In this document: positions 7,664-16,860 of the stretch, piece after piece | How positions within the stretch are numbered: the first letter of the stretch is position 1 | Layout of the letters: every line of letters starts with the position of its first letter | Source of the DNA: DASUPK01 sp963695675 | Lineage (GTDB): Bacteria; Actinomycetota; Thermoleophilia; Solirubrobacterales; 70-9 | DNA length: 64,000 bases | NCBI GenBank assembly: GCA_963695675.1 | Contig: CAVOGY010000003.1 | Location: forward strand, 144,567 to 208,566 | Direction: 5' to 3' | Position numbers and translations under genes: made by a program | Notes under the pieces: model-generated | Told to the model about the DNA's origin: nothing | The model's database searches: none | What the model saw: the letters and a program-made list of their open reading frames with translations, nothing else

Positions 7664-9598
7664 GTGATCGATTTCCGTCTCTACAGATTCGCCCTGCTCG
7701 CGGTTCCGGTCGCCGCCGTGGTGGCGATGTTCTCACTGAAGGACGTCCCCTCGACTCTCCGGCCGGGAATCCCGCCGGACGCCTTCGACCCGACCAGCGC
7801 CACGCCGCTGGCTCGGGAGCTCGCCTCCGCCGCGCCGTATCCGACCCCCGGATCGCCGTCCGACAACCACCTGGCCGATCAGGTGAAGAGCCACTTCGCG
7901 GAGATCGAGGGGGCGACCGTGTCGGAGCAGCGCTTCGACGGCTCCTTCAGGGGTCACCAGGTCGACATGCGCAACCTGATCGCCACGTTGCCGGGAGAGT
8001 CCAGCCGCGAGATCGCGCTGATCGCGCCGCGGGATGTAGCCCGAGGCAGCGGGGCCACGACCAGTGCGGCAGCGACCGCCGCCCTGCTCGAAATCGCGAA
8101 CAGCTTCTCCGGCTCCTCCCACCACAAGACCCTCGTCTTCGTCTCCACCGACGGCTCGAGCATCGGCGCGCTCGGAGTGAAGCGCTTCATCGGCGATTAC
8201 AGCGACGCGGACCTCCTCGATGCGGCGATCGTCCTCAGCCAACCGGCCCTGGCGCCTCCCACTCAACCGCTCGTCATCCCGTGGTCCACCGGACCGCAGA
8301 GCACGGCCAGCCAACTCGTCGAGACGGCGAACTCGACCGTTTCGAACGAGCTGCTGACGCCCGCCGGCAACGAAGGACCCCTGGATGATCTCTTCCGGCT
8401 TGCCATTCCCGCCGGCCTCGGGGAGCAGGGCCCACTGATCGAGGCCGGCCTGCCCGCCGTCCGGCTCTCCGCTGACGGCGAGCTCCCGGTAGATCCCTCT
8501 CGGGACGCCCGCGAGTCGTTTGACCCGGACACCTTCGACCGCTTCGGCCGCTCCGCCCTCTCGCTGATCCTCGCGCTCGATGGGTCCCCTGGCGCGGTCC
8601 GGCATGGGCCCGGCACCTACATCCGGGTGGCCGGGAATCTGCTGCCCGGCTGGACGATCGCCATGCTCGCGCTGGCACTGCTGCTCCCGGTCGGCCTGGC
8701 CGCCGGCTCGGGACTCACGTCGGCGGCGCGCAGCCCGATCGACGCAGTTCGCAGCTTCGTCTGGTCCCTGCTGCGGACGCTGCCGTTCATCGGCGCCCTG
8801 ATCGTCATCCTCATCTCGTCGCTGGTGGGCCTGATGCCAAGCCCGGAGTTCCCGTTCGACCCGCAGATCGAGGCCCTTGGTGCCGGCGGCACGATCACCG
8901 TGATCCTCGCGGTCCTCTTCTACTGCGTGATCGCGTTCTTCCTGCGCCCGCTGCGCCCGCCACCGGCGCGGGCGGTGGTCACGGCCGCACCTGCGGCCCT
9001 GCTGGTTGCCTGCGTCGCGGCCCTCGGCACGTGGCTGGTCAACCCGTATCTGGGACTGCTGGTGTCGCTGGGGCTCCAGGTGTGGCTGCTGGCGGCCGCC
9101 CGGCTTGCCGGCGGCCGGCTCGCCGCCGCGGGTCTCGTCCTGGTCGGGCTGCTGCCGCTGGTGGTGCTGGTCGGCGATCTCGCCGGGCGCTTCGACGCCG
9201 GACTCGGGGTCTGGCACGACCTGGTCCTGATGCTCGCCGACGGGCAGATTGGCTGGGGCCTGGCGCTGCTCGGCTGTCTACTGGCCGGGTCGGGCGTGGC
9301 CATCGTCGCGGTCTCGGGCCACGCGCCTGCGCCGCAGGCTCCCACGATGAAGCTCGAGCAGGCCGGCGTGATCTCGGTGCGCCGCCGGGCGCCCGGGCCT
9401 CAACCGGAGCTGGAGCCGGAGCCGGACGGAGGGGAGCCCGAGCCGGACGGAGGCGAGCCCGAGCCGGAGCCCGATCTGGCTCCCGACCCCGGTCAGCCGG
9501 AGCCGGAGAGGGACCCGCGCCTCTGGTCGAAGCCGCGGGGCGCGATCTCGCCGCCGCCGGGCAGCTTCAAAGACACGCCACTCCCCTCGGTGACGTAG
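7664..9598 (+). CDS. Membrane protein with M28-like (probably inactive) outer domain
   Basis: 644 residues. After an N-terminal membrane segment, residues about 45-310 resemble an M28 aminopeptidase fold: an LIATLPG strand, AAATAALLEIANSF helix and TLVFVSTDGSS strand. The metal ligands of active M28 enzymes are missing: the H-x-D motif, the following Asp-Asn motif and the Glu-Glu pair are replaced (for example DGSS). About six to seven transmembrane segments follow (residues 330-550), then a cytoplasmic tail with repeats of EPEPDGG. Overall architecture recalls GPAA1-like proteins. The GTG start divides only 32 bp from the response regulator. The 3' end overlaps thiL antisense by 106 bp. Confidence 0.6.
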   Translation: MIDFRLYRFALLAVPVAAVVAMFSLKDVPSTLRPGIPPDAFDPTSATPLARELASAAPYPTPGSPSDNHLADQVKSHFAEIEGATVSEQRFDGSFRGHQVDMRNLIATLPGESSREIALIAPRDVARGSGATTSAAATAALLEIANSFSGSSHHKTLVFVSTDGSSIGALGVKRFIGDYSDADLLDAAIVLSQPALAPPTQPLVIPWSTGPQSTASQLVETANSTVSNELLTPAGNEGPLDDLFRLAIPAGLGEQGPLIEAGLPAVRLSADGELPVDPSRDARESFDPDTFDRFGRSALSLILALDGSPGAVRHGPGTYIRVAGNLLPGWTIAMLALALLLPVGLAAGSGLTSAARSPIDAVRSFVWSLLRTLPFIGALIVILISSLVGLMPSPEFPFDPQIEALGAGGTITVILAVLFYCVIAFFLRPLRPPPARAVVTAAPAALLVACVAALGTWLVNPYLGLLVSLGLQVWLLAAARLAGGRLAAAGLVLVGLLPLVVLVGDLAGRFDAGLGVWHDLVLMLADGQIGWGLALLGCLLAGSGVAIVAVSGHAPAPQAPTMKLEQAGVISVRRRAPGPQPELEPEPDGGEPEPDGGEPEPEPDLAPDPGQPEPERDPRLWSKPRGAISPPPGSFKDTPLPSVT

Positions 9599-10494
9599 CC
9601 GATCTCGGTCAGCTTCGAGCCGGCGTCTCCGACGGCCTCGATCGCCGCCTTCATCCGATCGCCGGGCAGCGTGACGAGCAGCTCGAAGTCCTCGCCTCCA
9701 GCGATCGCTAGCTCGAGCGCGGCGCTGTCGTTCCCGGCAACCTCCGCGACCCCGTGGGCCACGGGCACCCGATCGAGGTCGATCTCGAGCCGGCAATCGC
9801 TGGCACTGGCGAGGTGTCCCGCATCGGCACCGAGGCCATCGCTGATGTCGATCATCGCGCTCGCCCCGGCGGCCGCGAGGCCCCTCCCCTCGCGCAGCCG
9901 TGGAACCGGATTGAGCTGTCGCTCGAGCAGCCCCGCTCCACGATCCGGCGGGTCGCCGCGCCTCTCACCGGCGTCGATCAGCTCCACGGCGGCGGCAGCG
10001 CCGCCGAGCTCGCCCGTGACCGCGACCAGGTCACGGGGCCTGGCGCCCGCCCTGGTGACGAAGCGGCTGCCGCCGGGCTCATAGCCGACCGCGGTCACCG
10101 AGACGACCAGTACCGGACAGCTGACCAGGTCGCCGCCGACGATCGACACCCCCTCCCGTGTGGCCATCTCGACCAGTCCGTCGGCGATCCCGAGCAGGTC
10201 CTGATCGGGCAGCTCATCCGGGGCCGCGACGACGACGCACGCCTCGCCCTGGGACGCACCCATCGCGGCCAGATCGGAGAGCGCGGCGGCCATCGCCTTC
10301 CGCCCAACGGCGAGGGGGCCGAAGGCATCCAGCTGAAAATGCACGCCGTCGACGATTGCGTCGACGGTGATCGCGCTCGCCGCCCGGGGCTCGACCACAG
10401 CGGCGTCGTCGCCGCTCGGCACTCGCACCCTGGGACCGGGTGCAGGCAGTCGCTCATTGATGGCGGCGATCAGGTCGAACTCGCTCGCGGGCAT
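9493..10494 (-). CDS. thiL: Thiamine-monophosphate kinase
   Basis: ATP-dependent phosphorylation of thiamine monophosphate to thiamine diphosphate. 333 residues, standard for ThiL. Visible motifs: N-terminal GDDAAVV, the dimer/metal strand SAITVDAIVDGVHF, SDLAAMGA, SIVGGDLV, MIDISDGLGADAGH and AGGEDFELLVTL, in the expected order. The C-terminus (about 35 codons) is antisense to the tail of the M28-like gene; that part is poorly conserved in the family, so the true end could be slightly different. Confidence 0.95.
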   Translation of the reverse strand: MPASEFDLIAAINERLPAPGPRVRVPSGDDAAVVEPRAASAITVDAIVDGVHFQLDAFGPLAVGRKAMAAALSDLAAMGASQGEACVVVAAPDELPDQDLLGIADGLVEMATREGVSIVGGDLVSCPVLVVSVTAVGYEPGGSRFVTRAGARPRDLVAVTGELGGAAAAVELIDAGERRGDPPDRGAGLLERQLNPVPRLREGRGLAAAGASAMIDISDGLGADAGHLASASDCRLEIDLDRVPVAHGVAEVAGNDSAALELAIAGGEDFELLVTLPGDRMKAAIEAVGDAGSKLTEIGYVTEGSGVSLKLPGGGEIAPRGFDQRRGSLSGSG

Positions 10495-10538
10495 GGACCT
10501 AGGCTAGGGCGCGCGCGTCAGCGCCACCCGGTCAGTTC

Positions 10539-12747
10539 TCAGGGCTCAGGGTTGAGCCCGCCGCTCGAGGGAGGCGCCGCGGGCGGCGCGACCGGCGCGG
10601 GCGTCGGTTCGGGCGTTGGCGCTGGAGCCGGTTTCTGTCCCACCCCGGGCGCGTAGGCCCCCTGGTTCTGGTCGCTGCCACCTCCCCCGTAGGAGCCGCC
10701 GTAGCTGTAGCTCGGGGAGTACGAAGACGAGGAGCCGCAGGAATAGGAGCTGCTGCAGGAACTCGAGCTGGAGGCCGTGTAGTTCCCGTGGAACGCCGAC
10801 AGGCTCGGCAGGCTCGTCGGCACCTCGAAGTCAGGGCAGTCGCCCCCCTGGGCGGCCTCCATGTAGGAGCGCCAGATCGGGCCGGAGGTGGGTCCGCCGA
10901 AGCCGGTGGAGTCGCGTGAGAGCGGGTGCCCGGTCCAGACGGCGGTCGAATACAGCGGCGTGTAGCCGACGAACCAGGCGTCGGAGAGGTCCTCGCTGGT
11001 GCCGGTCTTGCCGGCTTCCGATTGGCAACCTATGGACGTGTAGCCCGCGCCGGTGCCGCTGGTGATCACGCCTTCGAGCACCTTCGTCACCTCGTAGGCC
11101 TCGCCGGGGGTGAGCACGCGCTTGCCCTCGTCTGCGCTCGGCTCGTCGACCTTGCCGCTGGGGAAGACCACCCTGTCGATCGCGGTGGCGCGGTGGTGGA
11201 CGCCGCCGTTGGCGAGGGTGGCGTAGGCGTTGGCCTGCTCGAGCGGGGTGACGCCGACGCTGAGCCCGCCGATCGCGTCGGCCGGGGGGATGAAGCAGTG
11301 CCGGCCGAGCTTGCAGGGGGTGTCGTTCGGACCCTTGATTCCGAGCGGCGAGGTGATCCCCATCTGGTAGGCGGTCTTGGCGATGTTCTCGGGGCCGACG
11401 TCGAGGCCGAGCTGCGCGAAGACCACGTTGACCGACTCCCAGGTCGCCTCGGTCAGAGGCAACACCCCGCCGCCCTCCTCGGCGTTGTTGACCGTCCAGC
11501 TCGAGCCGCCCGGGGTCTCCAGCGTCTTCGGCGAGGTGCCGTCGTAGTAGGTCGTGTCGGGGTCGATGCCCTGCTTGATCGCTGCGGTCAGGTCGTAGAC
11601 CTTGAACGAGGACCCGGGCTGGCGCTGGGCGTGGGCGGCGAAGTTGAACTGGCTGCTCAGTGAGTAGCGCTGGGTCGAGGCCAGCGCGACGATCTCGCCG
11701 TTCGAGGGGTCGACCGAGGCAAGCGCCGACGCCGGTCCCCCGCCCGAGTAGCAGACCGAGCAGGAGTCGACGGCGTTCTGCGCCGCCTTCTGCAGGCGTG
11801 GCTGGATCGTCGTATAGACCTTGAGGCCGCCGTTCTGGACGGTGTTCACCCCGTAGCGGTCCTGGAGCTCCTGCTTGACCAGGTCGAAGATGTAGGGCTT
11901 GCGGATCCGGCTGTACTTGCTGTCCCGGGTCGAGGCCCAGACCCTGGCCGACGGCCGTCGCGTACTCGGTCGCGGTGATGTCGCCCTGCTGCTCCATCGC
12001 GTGCAGCACCTCGTTGCGCCGGCCGAGCGCCGCACGCGGGTTGAGCAGCGGGTTGTACTGGGAGGGCGCCTGCGGCAGGCCGGCGATCATCGCCGCCTCT
12101 GGCAGGGTCAGATCCTCGGCGTGCTTGGAGTAGTAGGTCTCGGCCGCCGCCTCGACCCCGATCGCGGTGGCGCCCTCGTTGGTCCCGTATGAGGCGGTGT
12201 TCAGGTACTCGGTCAGGATCCAGTCCTTGGAGTGCTGGTCCTCCTCGTCGTTGGCCAGGCGCGCCTCGATGATCTTGCGCTTTAAGGTGTCCTCCGGGTC
12301 TTGGATGTAGAGGTTGCGGACCAGCTGCTGGGTGATCGTCGAGCCGCCCTCCACCGGCTTGCCCCCGGCGGTCAGGTCCTCCCAGCCGGCCCGGACGATC
12401 GCCGAGGGGTCGATGCCGCCGTGACTGTAGAAGCGCCTGTCCTCGATCGCGACCGTCGCGTTCTTGAGGTCCTCCGGGATCCTCGCGCTGGCGATCGGCT
12501 GCCGGATCTTGTCGGAGTGGATCACCCCGAGCAGGGAGCCGTCGGCGGCGTACACCTTCGAGACTGTGCCCTCCTTGATCGGCGTCAGGCTCGCGAGCGA
12601 GGGCGCCGAGTTGTAGACGCTCAGCAGCCAGAGACCGGATCCGAGCACGCCGACGGCGAGCATCGACCCCAGGACCAGAAGGACCGCGAGGAACGGATTT
12701 CTCTTACGGCTCGTGCGCTGATGTCGCCGGCGGGAGCGGGCGCTCAT
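10539..12747 (-). CDS. Class A penicillin-binding protein (transglycosylase/transpeptidase), one frame break
   Basis: A bifunctional peptidoglycan synthase. A basic cytoplasmic N-terminus and one membrane segment are followed by the GT51 domain (EDRRFYSHGGIDP, GGSTITQQLVRN) and the transpeptidase domain with SSFK, SVN and KTGTS in order. The tail is Ser/Tyr/Gly-rich, then Pro/Ala-rich. The frame changes once near 11921-11927: the first part reads to GLGLDPG and the second continues SKYSRIRKPYIFD, which fits if one base is extra. I read this as a single gene with a sequencing error rather than a pseudogene, because both domains are complete. Confidence 0.88.
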
Positions 12748-12774
12748 GGTCCGAAGAGGGTACTCAGCGCTATC

Positions 12775-13563
12775 TCAAGCGGAGCTCAGTAGCCCCTTTG
12801 CACGCAGGGCTGCTTGCGCGTGCTCGCGCAGCTCCGCCTCGTGCGCCTCGCGATCGACGCCCGCGTCGATCGCGGCCTTCACCTGGAGCCTCGAGCCCTC
12901 GGGCGTCACCTCGACCAGGCGCGCCGAGGTGACCTCACCCTTCTCGAGCTGCTCCCGGGCGGCCTCGACGTCGGCGTCCGGGGGTAACCAGACGTCCACC
13001 GTGACCGGCGCCGCGGCGTTGCCCGCGGAGTGGTTGACGACCACGTCGGTCGCGACCTTCTCGTTGGGGACGACGATCAGGCTGCCGTCGCCCGCGTCGA
13101 CCTTCGTGTAGGTGAGGGCGATGTCGGTGACCCTGCCGTGGACATCGTCCCCGATCGAGACCAGGTCGCCGATCCGGATCGGCTGGGTGATCGCGAGCAC
13201 CACGCCCGAGACCAGGTTGGCGATCACCTGGCGGCCGGCGAAGCCGATGATGATCCCCAGTATCGCCGTCGAGGCGAGGACGCCGGTCGCGAAGCGCTTG
13301 ATCGAGGTGAACTGGCTGAGCGCCAGCGCGACCCCGATCAGGATGATCACCAGGAAGAGGAGGCGGCGGATCAGCCGCAGCCGGGTGCGCGCCTCGCGGG
13401 AGAGCTCTGCGGTGTCGAGCCGGGTCGTCGCCCTGACCGCGCGCCCGATCAGCACGCGGTCGACGATGATCGCGACCAGGATCGCGACGGCCAGCGTGAT
13501 CGCCGCCGAGATCTCGTCGCCGTGTCGTTGCCAGAAGCTCTGGTTCGCGGCTGCCAGGATCAT
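12775..13563 (-). CDS. Small-conductance mechanosensitive channel (MscS family)
   Basis: 262 residues with three hydrophobic segments: about residues 13-33, 65-83 and the pore helix near 90-115 (VLASTAILGIIIGFAGRQ). The beta domain follows with PIRIGDLVSI and YTKVDAGDGSLIVVPNEK, the standard MscS sequence. Start taken at the ATG encoding MILAAANQ because the longer frame would run into the divergent HAD gene, whose start lies 22 bp away. It lies 27 bp downstream of the PBP gene start on the same strand, so it probably precedes the PBP in one transcript. It would release solutes on hypo-osmotic shock. Confidence 0.9.
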   Translation of the reverse strand: MILAAANQSFWQRHGDEISAAITLAVAILVAIIVDRVLIGRAVRATTRLDTAELSREARTRLRLIRRLLFLVIILIGVALALSQFTSIKRFATGVLASTAILGIIIGFAGRQVIANLVSGVVLAITQPIRIGDLVSIGDDVHGRVTDIALTYTKVDAGDGSLIVVPNEKVATDVVVNHSAGNAAAPVTVDVWLPPDADVEAAREQLEKGEVTSARLVEVTPEGSRLQVKAAIDAGVDREAHEAELREHAQAALRAKGLLSSA

Positions 13564-13585
13564 GGGGTCGGGCAGTATTAGCGGG

Positions 13586-14215
13586 ATGGTCCGCGCCGTG
13601 TTTCTCGACGCGCTCGGCACCCTGGTCGAGCTCGAGCCGCCGTGGCTCTCCCTGCGCGACCGCGTTCCGAACGAGGTGAGCGACGAGCGGCTCGCGGCGG
13701 CGCTCCGTGCCGAGATGTCCTACTACCGCGACCACGCGCACGAGGGGCGGGACGAGGCCTCGCTGGCGGACCTGCGCGAGCGCTGCGCCGCCCTCGTCTC
13801 GGAGCGGCTCGGTACCGAGGTCACCGTCGACGAGCTGGTCCAGGCGATCCGGTTCCACGCCTATCCGGACGCCATTCCAGCCCTGCGCAGTCTCCGGGAC
13901 CGAGGCCAGCGGTTGGTCGCCGTCTCCAACTGGGACTTTTCGCTTCCCAGGGTGCTGGAGCGCTGCGGGCTCGGCGGGCTGCTCGACGGGGCGGTGAGCT
14001 CGGCCGTGGCCGGCGCCCGCAAGCCCGATCCGGCGATCTTCGCCCCTGCGCTCGAGCTCGCCGGATGCGGTCCAGAGGAGGCGCTGCACGTCGGCGACAC
14101 GCTCGAGGAGGACACCGCCGGCGCCCGCGCGGCCGGGATTCGCTCCCTGCTGATCGACCGCACGGGAGTTGGAGGCGACATCTCCTCCCTGACTGAGATC
14201 GATCAGCATCTCTGA
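13586..14215 (+). CDS. HAD-superfamily hydrolase
   Basis: 209 residues. Motif I is FLDALGTL, with nucleophile Asp but Leu at the usual +2 Asp position, as in REG-2-like HADs. Motif II is VAVSNWD, motif III Lys is in ARKPDPAIF, and motif IV is HVGDTLEEDTAGA. A helical cap lies between motifs I and II. Start chosen at the ATG of MVRAVFLDALG; the longer open frame upstream is antisense to the MscS gene. It is followed one base later by the CPBP gene. Phosphatase or haloacid substrate unknown. Confidence 0.85.
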   Translation: MVRAVFLDALGTLVELEPPWLSLRDRVPNEVSDERLAAALRAEMSYYRDHAHEGRDEASLADLRERCAALVSERLGTEVTVDELVQAIRFHAYPDAIPALRSLRDRGQRLVAVSNWDFSLPRVLERCGLGGLLDGAVSSAVAGARKPDPAIFAPALELAGCGPEEALHVGDTLEEDTAGARAAGIRSLLIDRTGVGGDISSLTEIDQHL

Positions 14216-14216
14216 G

Positions 14217-15035
14217 ATGGAGGAGCCCCCTCGCACGACGTCCAGGCACCAACCCGCGCCGATCCGGGGCGGCGCTGAGCCGACCGCTCCGCCTGCGCAG
14301 TCTCCACCCGAGGCCAAGGAGGAGGAACGGCCTCGCCTGCCCAAGGTCCCCTGGGGTGTAGGCGACTCGGTCTGGGGCCTGATCGGCGGCCTGCTGCTGG
14401 TGGTGATCGTCCCGCCGCTCCTGGTCCTGCCCTTCGATCCGAACATCGGCGACCCCGACAAGGCGAGCGACGCCGGGATCCTGGCGACGCAGGCGCTCTT
14501 CGACGGCTTCCTGATCGTGATCGCGATCGGCATGGCCTCCAAGTGGCGGTTCAAGGTCCGGGATTCGCTGCGCCTGCTCGGCCTGCGGAGATTCCAGCCC
14601 TCCGCGATCGGCTGGATGTTCGCGGTCCTGGGCGCCTACTACGCGGGAGCGATCCTCTTCTCGGCGATCGTCCTGCAGCCCAAGCAGGAGGACATCGGCA
14701 AGGAGCTGGGGATCTGCAATCCGGGCATTGGGATCGCCGTCGCGGCGGTGCTGGCGGTAGTCGTGCTCGCCCCCTTTGCGGAGGAGCTCTTCTTCCGCGG
14801 GTTCTTCTTCGCCGGGCTGCGAAGCCGCTGGTCGCTGTGGCCCTCCGCGCTCCTCTCGGGAGCGATCTTCGGTCTGGTGCACGCTCCCACCGGACCCACC
14901 GCGGCCATTCCGCTTGCCGGCCTGGGCGTCGGGCTCGCCTGGCTATACAACAGAACCGGGTCCCTCTGGCCCTGCGTGCTCGCCCACCTTTTCAACAATG
15001 GACTGGCGATAAGCGTGGTGATCACGCAGTGTTAG
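14217..15035 (+). CDS. CPBP-family intramembrane metalloprotease
   Basis: 272 residues. A Pro/Glu-rich cytoplasmic N-terminus (about 45 residues) precedes some seven membrane helices. The CPBP/ABI active-site motifs are present: EELFFRG (motif 1), FGLVHAP (motif 2) and HLFNNG (motif 3). Relatives include type II CAAX prenyl proteases and bacteriocin-immunity proteins; in actinobacteria the substrate is mostly unknown. It overlaps the start of the ABC ATPase by 7 bases, so it belongs to the exporter operon and may process the exported substrate or confer self-protection. Confidence 0.9.
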   Translation: MEEPPRTTSRHQPAPIRGGAEPTAPPAQSPPEAKEEERPRLPKVPWGVGDSVWGLIGGLLLVVIVPPLLVLPFDPNIGDPDKASDAGILATQALFDGFLIVIAIGMASKWRFKVRDSLRLLGLRRFQPSAIGWMFAVLGAYYAGAILFSAIVLQPKQEDIGKELGICNPGIGIAVAAVLAVVVLAPFAEELFFRGFFFAGLRSRWSLWPSALLSGAIFGLVHAPTGPTAAIPLAGLGVGLAWLYNRTGSLWPCVLAHLFNNGLAISVVITQC

Positions 15036-15970
15036 GCGGTCAGCCACCGGCGGCCGTTCACGCGCGTGACCTAACCAAGCGCTACGGCGATCGAATCGCG
15101 GTAGCCGGCATCGACTTCGAGGTCGAGCCCGGGATCTGCTTCGGCTTCCTCGGGCCCAACGGGGCGGGCAAGACGACGACGATGAAGATGATCTACGGGC
15201 TGGCGACCGTGGACGGCGGCGAGCTCAAGGTCCTGGGGATGGACGCCAATCGCGAGCGCCGCGAGATCAAGAGCCGGATCGGCGTCGTCCCCCAGGAGAC
15301 CAACCTCGACGGAGACCTGACGGTGAGGGAGAACCTGCTGCAGCAGGCGCGCTACTTCGGGATCGATGAGCAGAAGGCGGCCCGGCGGGCAACCGAGCTG
15401 CTCGAGTTCTCCCTGCTCTCAGACCGCGCGGACGACCGCATTCATGCGCTCTCGGGCGGGATGAAGCGGCGGCTGCTGATCGCCCGCGCGCTCATGGGAG
15501 ACCCCGAGCTTGTCGTCCTCGACGAGCCGACAACGGGACTCGACCCGCAGGCCCGGCTCGCGGTCTGGGGTGCCCTGGATCGGTTGCGACGACGAGGTGT
15601 CACTCTGCTCCTCACCACCCACTACATGGAGGAGGCCGAGCGGCTCTGCGACCGTCTGGTGATCATGGACGAGGGCAGGATCGTCACCAACGGCAAGCCC
15701 TCGGACCTGGTCAGGAATCACGTCGGGCGCGAGGTGCTCGAGCTGCGGCTCGACGAGGGCTGCGACGCGGACAGGCTGGTCGGATCGCTCAACGGGCGGA
15801 TCCAGGGCCACGACCTCTCCGAGCGCACGCTGATGCTGTACGCCGAAAACGCCGAGGCGGTGCTCGAGCAGCTCGACCACGACGCGTATCCCACCGAGTC
15901 CGCGTTGGTCCGGCGGGCGACCCTCGAGGACGTGTTCCTCCGGCTGACGGGAAGGAGCCTGCGGGAGTAA
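15029..15970 (+). CDS. ABC-2 type transporter, ATP-binding protein
   Basis: 313 residues. Walker A is GPNGAGKTT, signature LSGGMKRRL, Walker B LVVLDEPTTGLD, and H-loop TTHYMEEAERL. The C-terminal extension of about 80 residues is typical of drug/lipid ABC-2 exporters (DrrA/NodI-like). GTG start chosen because it overlaps the CPBP stop and gives a normal N-terminus before the HARDLTKRYG strand. The stop TAA overlaps the permease start as TAATG, indicating translational coupling. Confidence 0.93.
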   Translation: MLGGQPPAAVHARDLTKRYGDRIAVAGIDFEVEPGICFGFLGPNGAGKTTTMKMIYGLATVDGGELKVLGMDANRERREIKSRIGVVPQETNLDGDLTVRENLLQQARYFGIDEQKAARRATELLEFSLLSDRADDRIHALSGGMKRRLLIARALMGDPELVVLDEPTTGLDPQARLAVWGALDRLRRRGVTLLLTTHYMEEAERLCDRLVIMDEGRIVTNGKPSDLVRNHVGREVLELRLDEGCDADRLVGSLNGRIQGHDLSERTLMLYAENAEAVLEQLDHDAYPTESALVRRATLEDVFLRLTGRSLRE

Positions 15971-16795
15971 TGGCGATGCTCGAGGAACCCGGCTACGCGG
16001 GCCTCGGCCCGCGCCTGCCCGCTACGCGACTTGGTTCCCGTCCCCCGGCTCGCCGGCGCGGTCTGGCTGCGCAACGCCCGCGTCTTCTCGAAGCTCTGGC
16101 GCGGCGCGCTGCTACCCACGTTCCTAGACCCATTCCTCTACCTCCTCGCGCTCGGCTTCGGGCTCGGCACCTACGTCGCCCACATCAACGGCATTCCCTA
16201 CAAGGACTTCATTGCGCCGGGCCTGATCGCCTCGGCGGCGATGTGGTCCTCCGCCTTCGAGACGACCTACAACGTTTACTTCCGGATGAACGAGCTGAAG
16301 CTCTACGACAACGTGCTCTCGACGCCGGTCGAGGTGCAGGATCTGGTGGCCGGGGACCTGGCCTGGAGCGCGAGCCGAGCGACCGTGTACGGGATCGTCG
16401 TCCTCGCGGTCGTCGCCATCTTCGGCCTGATCTCCTCGTGGTGGGCGCTGCTGATCCCGCCCTTCGTCCTCCTCGGCGGGCTCTGCTTCTCGGTGATCGG
16501 CTACACGTTCACGGCGCTGATCCCGAAGATCGACTTCTACTCGTACTTCTTCACCCTCGGGATCACCCCGATGTTCCTGTTCTCGGGGATCTTCTTCCCG
16601 TTCAACCAGCTGCCCGACTGGGTCAGCGTGGTCGCCTGGTTCCTGCCGCTCTACCACCTGGTCGAGATCACCCGGGGGCTCGCGACCGGCCCCGAGTTCT
16701 GGTCGATCGTCGGCAACGCCGCGTGGCTTGCGGTGGTGAGCGCGGCGCTTTTCACGATTCCGGTGCGCGCGCTCCGGAAGAAGCTCGTCGCCTAG
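15970..16795 (+). CDS. ABC-2 type transporter, permease
   Basis: About 270 residues with six membrane segments and the ABC-2 permease pattern (LRNARVFSKLWRG, then TFLDPFLYLLALGFGLG, and MFLFSGIFFPFNQLP). The continuous frame opens only at a TTG at 16031. An ATG at 15970 overlaps the ATPase stop and encodes MAMLEEPGYAGLG; joining it needs a one-base shift near 16020-16030. I favour the ATG start with a sequence error because the coupling is ideal. With its ATPase partner it should export a drug, lipid or glycan. Confidence 0.85.
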
Positions 16796-16860
16796 GCGGC
16801 TCGACGCCCGTGAACCGTGCGCGCACTGCGCGGCAGGTAGAGGCGCCGCCTGAGGACGTC

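Noticed and set aside
7733..9217. Long minus-strand open frame opposite the M28-like gene
   Set aside because: Composition is Arg/Gly/Ala/Asp-rich as expected from the complement of a GC-rich gene; no motif, while the plus strand has a coherent membrane protein.
10501..10545. Terminator or element copy between thiL and the PBP gene
   Set aside because: GGGCGCGCGCG and CGCCACCC pair only weakly and the outer bases do not match the element.
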